The notes: generated by a model not told the origin, from the sequence alone. 64,000 nt of DNA from NCEH01 sp002257205 (GCF_043195105.1 NZ_JBAFWO010000012.1), one strand, 5' to 3'. Shown: positions 9,194-18,182, numbered from the stretch's first letter. A program made the numbers and translations.

Positions 9194-9861
9194 GCGCCGC
9201 CTCCCGGCGTGCCGAGGCGATAGCCCATGCCGCGCACGGTCTCGATCACGTCGGCCCCCAGCTTCTTGCGCAGGCGGCCCACATAGACCTCGATGGTATT
9301 GCTCTCCACTTCCGCATCGAAGGAATAGAGCCGCTCCTCCAGCTGCGGCTTCGACATGAGCTGGTGCGGCCGCTGCACGAAGGCGTCGAACAGCGCCCAT
9401 TCCCGCGCCGTTAGGGCAATCGTTTGCCCGGCGCGCCGCACCGAGCGGGCGGCAAGGTCCACCTCGATGTCGCCGAGCGTGACCAGCGGGTTGGGATTGC
9501 CGGCATAGCGCCGGCCTACCGCGCGGATACGCGCGGACAGCTCGAACAGGTCGAACGGCTTCACCAGATAATCGTCGGCCCCAACGTCCAGGGCGGCGAT
9601 GCGGTCGGAGATCTGGTCGCGCGCGGTGAGCACCATGACCGGCGTCGCGTTGCCGGCGCTGCGCAGCTTCCTGAGGAAATCGGAGCCGCGCCCGTCGGGC
9701 AGCATCAAATCGAGGAGGATCAGGTCGAAGGCGGCGGCATGGACGGCATCGGCGGCATCGGCGAGGCGCGTCACCCAGTCGGCGCCGTGCCCGTCCGCGA
9801 GGATCTGGTCGCGCACGGCCATGCCCAGGACGGGATCGTCTTCGATGAGGAGGATACGCAT
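9190..9861 (-). CDS. OmpR-family response regulator of the redox cluster
   Basis: A 223-residue regulator. The receiver domain (residues 1-115) has the acidic pair EDD, the phosphoacceptor Asp in DLILLDLMLPDG, and the conserved Lys in DYLVKPFDL. The C-terminal winged helix (about 125-220) ends with the typical YVGRLRKKLGADVIETVRGM and GYRLG. It is divergent from the small PepSY protein gene, and its promoter shares the 9862-9994 region with that gene. The repeated TTCAG(C/G)-N5-GTCAG(C/G) motif there and at 7801-7857 is its likely binding site, which would make it regulate both its own operon and the PepSY gene. Confidence 0.93.
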   Translation of the reverse strand: MRILLIEDDPVLGMAVRDQILADGHGADWVTRLADAADAVHAAAFDLILLDLMLPDGRGSDFLRKLRSAGNATPVMVLTARDQISDRIAALDVGADDYLVKPFDLFELSARIRAVGRRYAGNPNPLVTLGDIEVDLAARSVRRAGQTIALTAREWALFDAFVQRPHQLMSKPQLEERLYSFDAEVESNTIEVYVGRLRKKLGADVIETVRGMGYRLGTPGGGA

Positions 9862-9934
9862 CTGTCACCTCGGCGCGCTGCGTGCCAATCTAGCGTGGCC
9901 GGAGGCGGAAGGGGCGAGGGAATCTACCGCTGCG

Positions 9935-9951
9935 TTCAGCTGGTTGTCAGC
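9935..9951. promoter_or_regulatory. Putative response-regulator direct repeat in the divergent promoter region
   Basis: TTCAGC at 9935-9940 and GTCAGC at 9946-9951, spaced by five bases (11-bp period). It lies 74-90 bp upstream of the response-regulator start (9861) and 44-60 bp upstream of the PepSY gene start (9995), a position suited to activation of both. It is the same motif as upstream of the poly-Asp gene. Confidence 0.6.
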
Positions 9952-9994
9952 TTGGCGTGCGTCTCATGGGGGCGGGGCGAAAGGAGGATGCGCG

Positions 9995-10276
9995 GTGAGA
10001 TGCCCAGGGTACGCATTGTGGCTCGCTGCGGCCTGCCTCGCTCTGGCCGCGACGCCGGCTGCGGCTGACCGTGACTGCAACGTGCCGCTGGCCGAGTGGC
10101 AGCCGCGCGAGGCACTGCAGAAGAAGCTGGAGGCGGAGGGCTGGACGGTGCTCTCCATCCGTTCCGACGACGGCTGCTACAAGGTCCGCGCCACCAACGC
10201 GCAGGGCGCGCGCCTGAAGGCGAAGTTCGACCCCGCACGTCTTGAGCGGGTTCCCGACCGGGACGATGACGATTGA
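9995..10276 (+). CDS. Small periplasmic PepSY-domain protein
   Basis: A 93-residue secreted protein. The start is GTG at 9995, chosen because AAGGAGGA lies at 9981-9988, six bases before it, and because the frame then begins with a good signal peptide (YALWLAAACLALAATPAAA-D). The ATG at 9988 is in another frame. The mature part is a single PepSY unit: CNVPLAEWQPREALQKKLEA, GWTVLSIRSDDGCYKVRA, then DPARLERVPDRDDDD. Two Cys could form a disulfide. It is transcribed divergently from the two-component genes, an arrangement common for PepSY proteins that modulate or report to the adjacent kinase. Function beyond that is unknown. Confidence 0.85.
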   Translation: MRCPGYALWLAAACLALAATPAAADRDCNVPLAEWQPREALQKKLEAEGWTVLSIRSDDGCYKVRATNAQGARLKAKFDPARLERVPDRDDDD

Positions 10277-10451
10277 TCGGGCCGCAGCGATTCCTGCACT
10301 GCAGATCGAAGGGGTCAGGAATCTCCGCTTGCTGCTCCCAGAGGGCCGCGAATCATCGCGTCTCCTCCTGTGGTCGCAAACGCTGTTTGTCCGTTGCTGA
10401 CCCGCCGGCGACGTTGGGAAGGTCTGGTGTTGAACCCGCATACGCGGTGCA

Positions 10452-11108
10452 ACAGTCGATAATAGCCCACCCCATGGCCTGGAGGACTGCGAGCTCTTCC
10501 AACACGAAAGCGTCTTTCCGCATCGCCACGCATAGGAGATGCGAGGGCCGGGTCATGGCGACGTAGTGCAGCTTCAGCCTGCCGAGGAGACGGGGACCCT
10601 CCAGCAGCGGCGTCCCTTCTTCTTGTTCTTGAAGCCGCCCGACCCGGGATCCGAGCAGCAACGGCTTCAGCTCATCGAGGTGGTGCGCGTGAAAGAAGGT
10701 ATCGAACACCAGCGTCGCGGCGTGGTCTCGCCTTTGACCGAATGGATCGAGCCGAGTCGGATGTGAACCTTCGGTTCAGCTTGCGGGAAGCTAAAGACAT
10801 TGTCGGTGCGAGGCGCATAGGCGACGTCGGCGGCGATCAGCTCGACTTCTTCCGGCCATGTCAGAAACGCGACGGCCAGATCGCCGATCTCCTCGCCGTC
10901 GGCGAAGTGATCCACGACTTCAGAGACGTGAGGCAGAGTGTCGTCCTCCCAGCCTTTAGCGGTGAAGTCGCCTCGGACGGAGAGGGTCAGGTCGACCAGT
11001 TTGAGGTACGGCACCAGCGCATTGCTGCCTTCGAGCGCCTCGACTATCCCTCTATGGGCGGACTTGCGGCCGGCCGAGGTCCGAGCCCGGCCCATCAACT
11101 CGCCAAGC
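10452..11108 (-). pseudogene. UvrD-like helicase, truncated and frameshifted remnant
   Basis: The minus strand carries the 3' third of a superfamily-1 helicase. RLGSIHSVKGET (motif V region) is in one frame. After a frame change near 10700-10740 the sequence continues with DTFFHAHHLDELKPLLLGSR and LKLHYVAMTRPSHLLCVAM, the motif VI region of UvrD/Rep-type enzymes. Everything upstream (Walker A to motif IV) is missing, and at about 11108 the sequence joins a DUF2285 gene in a different frame. Such ATP-dependent helicase genes are common cargo of integrative elements. It is inactive as it stands. Confidence 0.8.
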
Positions 11109-11321
11109 CCATCGGGTCCGCGCCAAATGGCTGTCATGGACATGACGGGCGCGTTCGGGCTCATGCGCCACCTCGATGCCGAACAGCACCGAGACGACCT
11201 CCTCCCAGCCGGCGCCATCCGCCGTTGCATCGAGCAGGCGCGCGTAGAGCTTGATGTGCGCCCGGTCGTAGTCGGTGAGCTCGGGAGCGATTGGGACGGT
11301 GTCTGCAAACGCGTCGGTCAT
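11109..11321 (-). pseudogene. DUF2285 protein, 3'-truncated
   Basis: From the ATG at 11321 the frame encodes 71 residues of a DUF2285 protein (ELTDYDRAHIKLYARLLDA, EEVVSVLFGIEVAHEPERA, VHDSHLARTRW). Intact relatives continue with a further short segment after RW, but here the similarity stops and the sequence switches to the helicase remnant. DUF2285 proteins are small putative DNA-binding proteins characteristic of integrative and conjugative elements of alphaproteobacteria. The junction is a deletion scar. Confidence 0.7.
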
Positions 11322-11503
11322 GTCCCTCCGTTTCCATGCCTGGCGCAGCTTTCGTCCCCTCTAGACCACGGCGGATGGTGAAGCGAGCCCGCGAGCTCGG
11401 AGCATTCCCGGTGCCGCTCGATGATCGATTGGCATCGGCATTGCCGCCCGCTAACCCGCTAGGTTGATAAGTTCAAAGTGTATAAATTGCGATCCGTCTG
11501 CGC

Positions 11504-11722
11504 ATGGATATGCGCAAGCTGGTCGGCCGGAACTTCGCGCGCCTGCGTCAGGAGAAAGGCCCGACGCAGGAGGATGTCGAGGCGCGCTCCGGCTTCAGCC
11601 AGCAATTCATCAGCGGTCTGGAACGCGGTCGGCGCAACCCCACCGTCATCACCCTTTACGAGCTGGCCCAGGCGCTGGGCGAAAGCCACGAAGAGCTGGT
11701 GCGTCCGGATGGCAAGGACTAA
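11504..11722 (+). CDS. XRE-family helix-turn-helix regulator
   Basis: A 72-residue protein that is essentially one Cro/CI helix-turn-helix: LVGRNFARLRQEKGPTQEDV, ARSGFSQQFISGLERGRRNP, then TVITLYELAQALGESHEEL. No clear ribosome site precedes either the ATG at 11504 or the one at 11510. Small XRE proteins of this form, next to DUF2285, are a regular component of alphaproteobacterial integrative elements, where they control transfer genes. None of its usual targets remains nearby. It may be a surviving but orphaned regulator. Confidence 0.85.
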   Translation: MDMRKLVGRNFARLRQEKGPTQEDVEARSGFSQQFISGLERGRRNPTVITLYELAQALGESHEELVRPDGKD

Positions 11723-11841
11723 ATCACGGGCGGCGGGATCGGATTCGCGAGAAGTGTCACCGTCGTCACCATTGCGGGCATTCCACATGAAACCCGCAAG
11801 ACAAACCGTCGATCCGCAAGAATTTTCAGGTGTGTCGCGCG

Positions 11842-12894
11842 TCATCCACGGGGAGCGTGCCCGTGGCGGTGGTGGATGTCCGGGTAGTGCGGGTGCCGAT
11901 GCACCATGGGCGCATGCCGGTGCCAGTGGGCGTGCGGCTCGCCGGCCGGTGCGCCGGGATGATGGTCGTGCTGGTGGTGCGCGTCGTGACGGTGGCTGTG
12001 CTCGTGCTCCAACCCTTCGTGCGTATGCTCGTGGTCGTGCCGCTCGGAGAGGTGCAGCCACAGGCCAAGCCCCATGAGGAGGCCCGCGATCAAGAGTTGG
12101 AGCGTGAAGGCCTCGCCGAGCAAGACGATGGCCAGAATAGCCCCCACGAACGGCGCCAGCGAGAAATAGGCGCCGGTCCGCGCCGTGCCGAGATGGCGCA
12201 GCGCGAGCACGAACAAGGCGAGGCTGACGCCGTAGCCGAAGAAGCCCACCACTGCGGCTGCGGTCACGTCCCCCGCTGACGGGAATGCCGCGCCGTGGCC
12301 AAGGGCAATGAGCAGGTTGATGGTTCCGGCGATCAGGCCCTTCAGCATGGCGATCTGCACGGGATCGGCAGACGACAGCTTACGGGTCAGATTGTTGTCG
12401 AGACCCCAGCACAGGCACGCGGCCGCGATCAGTACGGCGCCGAGATCGACCGTCGCCCGCCCCTGCCAGGACAGAACCATCGCGCCGAGCAGGATGGCAA
12501 ATGCCCCGAATAGGAGACGCCTGTCTACATTCTCCCGGAAGGCGATCCAGGCGATGGCCATGGTCGCCACACCTTCCAGATTGAGCAGAAGGGAAGCGCT
12601 CGTAGCGTCGGTCCGGGCAAGCCCGAACATGAGCAGCAGCGGGCCGAGGACGCCGCCGGCGAGGATCACCAGCGCGAGCCATGGCATGTCCGCCCGTCGC
12701 AGCGGCGCCTCCACGGCGGGAAGCCGGAGCGCCACCCGGAAGAGATGGGCGGCGGCGAGGCCAGCGCCGGCCCCGAGATAAAGCAGCCCGGCCATCATCC
12801 AGGGATCGACGGCGCCCAGGAGTTGCTTGGCGAGCGGCGTGCTCGCGCCGAACAGTCCGGCGGAGAGCAGGCCGAAGGCGATGCCGGTCTTCAT
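11842..12894 (-). CDS. EamA-family (DMT) transporter with a His-rich C-terminal tail
   Basis: A 350-residue drug/metabolite-superfamily transporter. About ten membrane segments lie in residues 1-285, arranged as two EamA repeats (e.g. GIAFGLLSAGLFGASTPLA, and YFSLAPFVGAILAIVLLGEA in the second). Residues about 287-350 form a cytoplasmic or periplasmic tail extraordinarily rich in His (HDHEHTHEGLEHEHSHRHD and further HxH runs). The tail resembles metal-binding loops of cation-diffusion transporters and is not a normal EamA feature. Being the last gene of the metal-resistance operon supports a metal-linked role (buffering or export), which is inference. DMT transporters usually carry organic solutes, so the substrate is open. 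Confidence 0.85.
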   Translation of the reverse strand: MKTGIAFGLLSAGLFGASTPLAKQLLGAVDPWMMAGLLYLGAGAGLAAAHLFRVALRLPAVEAPLRRADMPWLALVILAGGVLGPLLLMFGLARTDATSASLLLNLEGVATMAIAWIAFRENVDRRLLFGAFAILLGAMVLSWQGRATVDLGAVLIAAACLCWGLDNNLTRKLSSADPVQIAMLKGLIAGTINLLIALGHGAAFPSAGDVTAAAVVGFFGYGVSLALFVLALRHLGTARTGAYFSLAPFVGAILAIVLLGEAFTLQLLIAGLLMGLGLWLHLSERHDHEHTHEGLEHEHSHRHDAHHQHDHHPGAPAGEPHAHWHRHAPMVHRHPHYPDIHHRHGHAPRG

Positions 12895-12931
12895 TGCGCA
12901 AGCCTCATCCTGTCCGGGCGGTGCTCCGCCG

Positions 12932-13048
12932 TCAGCGCCCGAGATACTTGATGAACGCCGCGATGCCGAGCACGACCAGCGCCAGGACGAGGACGCCGAA
13001 GAGCCACATCCCCCACATGCCGCCGCCCATCATTTGATCGTAGTACAT
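12932..13048 (-). CDS. 38-residue single-pass membrane protein, Met/Gly-rich N-terminus
   Basis: A short gene between the EamA and multicopper oxidase genes. It starts at 13048 with GAGGAGA about seven bases upstream. The product begins MYYDQMMGGGMWGMW, continues with one hydrophobic segment (LFGVLVLALVVLGIAAF) and ends IKYLGR. Tiny Met/Gly/Trp-rich membrane proteins of this shape often accompany copper-resistance genes. The four Met in the first 14 residues could coordinate Cu(I). The upstream gene ends 21 bp before it and the downstream gene begins 37 bp after it, both on the same strand, so it is part of the operon. No named family is claimed. Confidence 0.75.
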   Translation of the reverse strand: MYYDQMMGGGMWGMWLFGVLVLALVVLGIAAFIKYLGR

Positions 13049-13069
13049 GACGGTCTCTCCTCTGCGGGA

Positions 13070-14611
13070 TCAAGCTATCTTCACCACCGCCATCATGCCC
13101 GTGGCCATGTGGTAGAGGTGGTGGCAGTGCAGGAACCATTCGCCCTTCGGCCCCGCGTCGAAGGCAATGGTGACGGGCATGTGCGGCGGCACCATCACCG
13201 TGTCGCGCACCGCGCCTGCGATCCGGCGCCCGCCGATGCCCACCACCTGGAAATGGTGGCCGTGCAGGTGCATGGGATGGCTCATGGTGGTGGGGTTCAT
13301 GAAGGTCATCTCCACCCGCTCGCCAGGGCTGACGGCGAAGGGGCTTGCCTCACCATAGGTGCGGCCGTTGATGGTCCAGCGATAGCCCGCCTCCTCGCCG
13401 AGCATGATGGGGAAGACCTTGTCCGCCTTGCGCTGCGCAATCGGCTTCCCGGCGGAAAGGCGCCCTTCGAACGCGAGGTCGAGCAGGACCTGCGGGCGGT
13501 CCGCGGTCTCGGCAACGCGCGCGACAGAAGCCCCGGCCGTGGCCAGGACCAAGCCGGTCCGCCGGGGTGAGGCCTCTACCTGCGCCAGTACGGGGAAGGC
13601 TCCTCCGCCCGCCGGAATATCCACGAGCAGGTCGATGCGCTGCCCCTGGGCCAACGGAAAGGCCTCCGCCTCGACGGGGACGCAGGGAGAGCCGTCCACC
13701 GCGACGCAGCGCGGCTTCAGGCCGGGCACGCTGATGAAGAAGGCCGTGGCGGTGCCGCCGTTGATGATGCGCAGCCGCACCTTTCCGCCCGTCTCCACCT
13801 TCACCACCTCGGGATCGGCAAGGGTGCGGCGGTTGGCGAGGAAGGCGTCATAGTCGACGTCGTTGGCGTGGGCCATCATGCCGCCACCCATTCCCGCGCC
13901 CATTCCGTGACCCATGTGGCCGGCGTTCTGGCCCGTCGCCATCATCCCGCCGCCCACGCCATCCATCGCGCCCATGCCGTGGCCGGCATGGGTCATTCCC
14001 GGCATCGCCATCCCTGCCATGCCCGGCGTGGGCTGGGGCGCTCCGTGAGCCCCGTGGCCGCCATGGGCGTTCGCTCCGCCGAGGCTGGCAAGGATCTCCT
14101 CCGGGCTGCGGAATGAGAAATCGTGCAGCATCACCACCACGTCCTGCGCCTCGCCCGCATCCGCCTCGCGGGTGACGAGGGGGGCGGCGAGCAATTGCTG
14201 CTCGTTCAGCGTATGGGAATGCATCCAGTGGGTGCCGGGCGTGAGCAGAAAGTCCACTTGGTCCGTCCCGCCGGGCGCGAGTTCGCCGCCGTCGGGGCGG
14301 GCGCGATCCTGGTCCGTCGGGGCGAAGATCTGACCGTGCCAGTGCATCACCGCCGGTGCCTGCGAGGCATTGAGCACCGCGCCGGCGAGGCGCTCGCCCG
14401 CCTTCGCGAAGATGCCTTCGCCGGTCGGGCCCTTGACGGCGAAGACCTTGGCCGCCTTGCCGTTCACGTCGATTGTGAGGCTCTCCACGGTGATGAGCGG
14501 GGCGGCGAGGACGCGACTCCATCCGCCGGAGAGGGCGAGCGCGCCGGCAGCGGCGCCACCCGCGAGGACGGTGCGGCGGGACACGGAGGACAGGTGCTTA
14601 GGTTCGGTCAT
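13070..14611 (-). CDS. Tat-exported multicopper oxidase with Met/His-rich insert
   Basis: A 513-residue periplasmic multicopper oxidase (CopA/CueO class), probably oxidising Cu(I) to less toxic Cu(II). The start at 14611 is chosen because it places the Tat signal SRRTVLAGGAAAGALALSGG at residues 11-30. Copper ligands are visible: HWHG (about 90), HWMHSH (about 128), HPMHLHGHHF, and the C-terminal HCHHLYHMATGM with the Cys-His bridge and axial Met. Residues about 180-250 are a Met/Gly/His-rich insert (GMAGMAMPGMTHAGHGMGA and more), as in copper-tolerance oxidases where it recruits Cu(I). It is inside the minus-strand metal operon, 52 bp after the small periplasmic protein gene. Confidence 0.93.
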   Translation of the reverse strand: MTEPKHLSSVSRRTVLAGGAAAGALALSGGWSRVLAAPLITVESLTIDVNGKAAKVFAVKGPTGEGIFAKAGERLAGAVLNASQAPAVMHWHGQIFAPTDQDRARPDGGELAPGGTDQVDFLLTPGTHWMHSHTLNEQQLLAAPLVTREADAGEAQDVVVMLHDFSFRSPEEILASLGGANAHGGHGAHGAPQPTPGMAGMAMPGMTHAGHGMGAMDGVGGGMMATGQNAGHMGHGMGAGMGGGMMAHANDVDYDAFLANRRTLADPEVVKVETGGKVRLRIINGGTATAFFISVPGLKPRCVAVDGSPCVPVEAEAFPLAQGQRIDLLVDIPAGGGAFPVLAQVEASPRRTGLVLATAGASVARVAETADRPQVLLDLAFEGRLSAGKPIAQRKADKVFPIMLGEEAGYRWTINGRTYGEASPFAVSPGERVEMTFMNPTTMSHPMHLHGHHFQVVGIGGRRIAGAVRDTVMVPPHMPVTIAFDAGPKGEWFLHCHHLYHMATGMMAVVKIA

Positions 14612-14663
14612 GGTCGGCTTCCTGGGTGCGTCGCCGGGAGACGAGGCGAGGCAGGGATTGAGT

Positions 14664-15038
14664 TCAGTATTTCGCCTGGGCCGTGGCGCCATCCGGTGCG
14701 GTGAGCTGGACGGCGCCCTTCACACCCTTGGGCACGGCGACCGGGGCAGTCCCGGCCAGCCGGCTGCCGCCGACGGGCGTCAGGGAGAAGCGCTGGGCCT
14801 TGCCGTCCACCACCAGGATGGCATTGGCCTTGAAACCGTCGGCCGGAACCGGCTTGTCGGAGCCGTCGCTGAGATAGAGCGAGACGGCAGGTGTCCCATC
14901 GGCCACCAGTTCGGCGTGATAATGCCCGGCATCCACGCGCACGCCGCCGTTGGGGCCGGTGCTGGGCTCGTGGGCGAGGAGCGGCGTCGCGAGCAGGGGG
15001 AGGACGAGAAGGGCTGGCGCAAGAGGGCGGAAGATCAT
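14664..15038 (-). CDS. Small periplasmic protein of the metal-efflux operon
   Basis: A 124-residue secreted protein (signal peptide MIFRPLAPALLVLPLLATPL, cleavage after LLA). The mature N-terminus reads HEPSTGPNGGVRVDAGHYHA, with three His, and the rest is a small beta-rich domain (AVSLYLSDGSDKPVPADGF, GAVQLTAPDGATAQAKY). Similar short proteins occur between Cus/Czc-type pump genes and oxidases in proteobacteria and resemble the N-terminal part of some CzcB/CusB adaptors. A metallochaperone or accessory role is plausible but unproven. It lies 12 bp after the pump gene, so it is certainly co-transcribed. Confidence 0.75.
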   Translation of the reverse strand: MIFRPLAPALLVLPLLATPLLAHEPSTGPNGGVRVDAGHYHAELVADGTPAVSLYLSDGSDKPVPADGFKANAILVVDGKAQRFSLTPVGGSRLAGTAPVAVPKGVKGAVQLTAPDGATAQAKY

Positions 15039-15050
15039 GTCGGGCTCCGA

Positions 15051-18000
15051 TCAAAAGGCATCCGCGCGGGCGGCGGCTGGGGTGGGGCCGGTTTCGCCCG
15101 CCGACGCCACGAGCCGCTCGAGGGGGCGGCGGCCGTAAGCAAGGACGAGGACGGGGGTGAGCACGGCATCGAGCAGCGTGGCGCTGACGAGGCCGCCGAA
15201 AATGGTGACGGCCACCGGGTGGAGGATCTCCTTGCCCGGCACTTCGGCCCCGCTCATGAGCGGCAACAAGGCGATGCCGGCGGAGGCGGCCGTCATCAGC
15301 ACCGGGGTCAGCCGCTCCAGGCTCCCGCGCGCCACGAGGGCCGGGCCGAACGGCAGGCCTTCGGCGATGGCGAGGTTGATGATGTGGCTGATCTTCAGGA
15401 TGCCGTTGCGCGCGGCGATGCCGGTGAGCGTGACGAAGCCGATCATGCTCGCCACCGAGAGTGGCTGCCCGGCCAGCCACAGGGCCACCACCGCGCCGAT
15501 GAGGGCGAGCGGCACGCTGCCCATGATGACCAGCGCGAACAGTGCCGAGCGGTAGCGGCTGTAGAGGAGGGCGAAGACCAGGAGCAGCGACACCGCCGCG
15601 AGCGCGCCGATGATGCGCATGGACTCCTCCTGCGCCGCGAAGGTCCCCTCCAGGCTCGTGGACATGCCGGCCGGCAGCGCCGTCGCAGCGATCACGCCGC
15701 GCATGTCGGCGATGATGGCCGCCGTGTCGCGCCCGCCGGAGGTGTTGGCGAGCACGACGATGCGCCGGCGCCCGCCCTCGCGCAGGATCTGGTTCGGGCC
15801 GTCCGTCTCCTTCACGTCCGCCACTTCGGAAAGGGGCACCCAACCGGATGGCGTCTCGATAAGGAGGCGGGCCAGCCCCTCGGCACTGCGCGTTGCATCC
15901 GGCAGACGGACGATCAGGTCGAAGCGCCGGTTGCCGTCCACGAGGGTCGAGACCACGCGCCCGTTGGAGAGCCGCGCCAGCGCGTCGGTCACCTGGGCGG
16001 GCTGAAGGCCGTGGAGGGCGGCGCGGCCGTAATCCACGCGCACCGTCACCTCCGGCACCCGCACCTGCCGCTCCACCTGCAGGTCGACGAGGCCGGGAAT
16101 GGCGGCGAGGCGCTGGCGCAGGCTTTCAGCCGTGGCGCGCAGGGTGTCGATGTCGTCGCCGAACAGCTTCAGGGCGATCTCGGCCCGCACGCCGGAGAGC
16201 ATGTGGTCCAGCCGGTGGGAGATAGGCTGGCCCAGGTTGAAGGACGCCGGCAGGACGGCGAGGCGGTCGCGGATATCGGCGGTGATCTCGGCCCGGCTGC
16301 GATCGGAGGGGGAAAGGTCCACCTCGATCTCGGAGGCATGCACGCCCTCCGCATGTTCGTCCAGCTCCGCCCTCCCGGTGCGCCGGCCAACGGCCTTCAC
16401 CTCCGGCACCTCCAGGATGAGCTTCTCGGCCAGCAGGCCCATGCGGTGGCTCTCGGCCAGCGAAAGGCCGGGCCGGAACGACATGGAAATGGTGAGCGAG
16501 CCTTCGTTGAATGGCGGCAGAAAGGCGCGCGGCAGGCCCGCGGTGGCGGCCAGCGCGGCGACGAACAGGAGGGCGGTTCCCGCCATCACCAAGCGTTGGT
16601 GGCGGAAGGCGGTGGAGAGCAACGCCGCGTAGCCACCTTTCAGCATCCGCACCAGCGCGCCGTCCCTGTCCGCATGGCTGCTGAGGGCGGGCAGCAGGTA
16701 GAAGGCGAGCACCGGCGTGAGCGTGATGGAGGTCAGAAGGCTCGCGAGGATGGAGACGATATAGGCCTGCCCCAGCGGCGCGAACAGCCGCCCCTCGATG
16801 CCCGGCAGGGCGAACAGGGGCACGAACACCAGCACGATGATGAGGGTGGCGTAGACGATGCCGGAGCGCACCTCCCGGCTCGCCGCCACCACCACGTCGA
16901 ATACGGGACGGGGCGCCGCCGCGGCGGCATTCTCGCGCAGCCGCCGAAAGATGTTCTCCACGTCCACCACCGCATCGTCCACCAGTTCGCCGATGGCGAT
17001 GGCGAGGCCGCCCAGCGTCATGGTGTTGATGGAGAGGCCGAACGCATGGAACACGATGGCGGTGGCCAGGATCGACACCGGGATGGCGGTGAGCGAGATG
17101 ACGGTGGTGCGCCAGTTGAGAAGGAACAGGAACAGCACCACCGCCACCACCGCCATGGCTTCCAGCAGCACCTTCTCCACATTGCCGATGGAGGCGGCGA
17201 TGAAGTCCGCCTGCCGGAACACCGGCGGTGAGATGCGGATGCCGTCGGGCAGCGTGCGGTTGAGGTCGGCCACCGCCTCTTCCACTGCACCGGTGAGGGC
17301 GAGGGTGTCCGCCTCCGGCTGCTTCTCCACCGAGAAGATGACGGCGGCCTCGCCCATATAGCCGGCTTCGCCGCGCTTCAGCCGCGCCGCGAAGTCCACC
17401 TGCGCGATCTGGTGGAGGAAGACGCTGCCGCCGGCGGGACGCGGCAGGACGAGGTTTTTCAGGTCGTCGAGGCTGAGGGTGCGGGCGATGTTGCGGATGA
17501 GGAATTCCCGGCCGCCCTGATCGGCGAAGCCGCCGCCGGAATTGGTGCCGAACTGGGAGAGCGCCTTTTCCAGCACATCGAGCGTGATGCCGTAGGCACG
17601 CATGGCGGAAACGTCCGGCGCGACGCGGAACTGCCGCACCTCCCCGCCCATGGGAATGACCTGCGCGATGCCGGGAATGGCGAGCAGGCGCGGGCGGATG
17701 ACGAAGTCCGCCGCCTCCCGCACGGCCATGGGCGTGGCGGTGTCGCTGGTGACGGCGAACATCAGGACCTGGCCCATGATGGAGCTGATGGGGCCCATCT
17801 GCGGGGCGACGTTCGCCGGGAGCCGGTCCCGCACCAGAGCGAGGCGTTCCGCGATCTGCTGGCGGTTACGGAAGATGTCGGTGCCGAAGTCGAATTCCAC
17901 ATAGATGACCGAGAGCCCCACCCCTGAGACCGAGCGCAGGCGGACGAGGCCGGGCAGGCCGTTCATGGCCGTTTCCAACGGGAAGGTGACGAGTTGCTCC

Positions 18001-18182
18001 ACTTCGGCGGGGGCGAGGCCTTCCGCCTCCGTCATGATGGTGACGGTGGGCCGGTTGAGGTCCGGCAGCACGTCCACCGGCAGCCGCGTGACCGCATAGG
18101 CGCCGTAGACCACCAGCACGAGCGCGAGCGCGAGCACCAGCAATCGGTTGCGCAGGGACTGGGTGACGAGGACCGTGAACAT
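15051..18182 (-). CDS. Heavy-metal RND efflux pump (CusA/CzcA family)
   Basis: A 1043-residue inner-membrane proton/metal antiporter of the HME-RND family, full length for the class. It begins with the usual MFTVLVTQSLRNRLLVLALA membrane segment and RLPVDVLPDLNRPTVTI. The transport motif in membrane segment 4 reads AIGELVDDAVVDVEN. This AIG-type motif is closer to copper/silver pumps than to the DFG motif of zinc/cobalt pumps, so a monovalent copper/silver substrate is inferred, in agreement with the neighbouring oxidase. It lies 8 bp after the adaptor gene. No outer-membrane channel gene is present in the window, so it must borrow one from elsewhere. Confidence 0.93.
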   Translation of the reverse strand: MFTVLVTQSLRNRLLVLALALVLVVYGAYAVTRLPVDVLPDLNRPTVTIMTEAEGLAPAEVEQLVTFPLETAMNGLPGLVRLRSVSGVGLSVIYVEFDFGTDIFRNRQQIAERLALVRDRLPANVAPQMGPISSIMGQVLMFAVTSDTATPMAVREAADFVIRPRLLAIPGIAQVIPMGGEVRQFRVAPDVSAMRAYGITLDVLEKALSQFGTNSGGGFADQGGREFLIRNIARTLSLDDLKNLVLPRPAGGSVFLHQIAQVDFAARLKRGEAGYMGEAAVIFSVEKQPEADTLALTGAVEEAVADLNRTLPDGIRISPPVFRQADFIAASIGNVEKVLLEAMAVVAVVLFLFLLNWRTTVISLTAIPVSILATAIVFHAFGLSINTMTLGGLAIAIGELVDDAVVDVENIFRRLRENAAAAAPRPVFDVVVAASREVRSGIVYATLIIVLVFVPLFALPGIEGRLFAPLGQAYIVSILASLLTSITLTPVLAFYLLPALSSHADRDGALVRMLKGGYAALLSTAFRHQRLVMAGTALLFVAALAATAGLPRAFLPPFNEGSLTISMSFRPGLSLAESHRMGLLAEKLILEVPEVKAVGRRTGRAELDEHAEGVHASEIEVDLSPSDRSRAEITADIRDRLAVLPASFNLGQPISHRLDHMLSGVRAEIALKLFGDDIDTLRATAESLRQRLAAIPGLVDLQVERQVRVPEVTVRVDYGRAALHGLQPAQVTDALARLSNGRVVSTLVDGNRRFDLIVRLPDATRSAEGLARLLIETPSGWVPLSEVADVKETDGPNQILREGGRRRIVVLANTSGGRDTAAIIADMRGVIAATALPAGMSTSLEGTFAAQEESMRIIGALAAVSLLLVFALLYSRYRSALFALVIMGSVPLALIGAVVALWLAGQPLSVASMIGFVTLTGIAARNGILKISHIINLAIAEGLPFGPALVARGSLERLTPVLMTAASAGIALLPLMSGAEVPGKEILHPVAVTIFGGLVSATLLDAVLTPVLVLAYGRRPLERLVASAGETGPTPAAARADAF

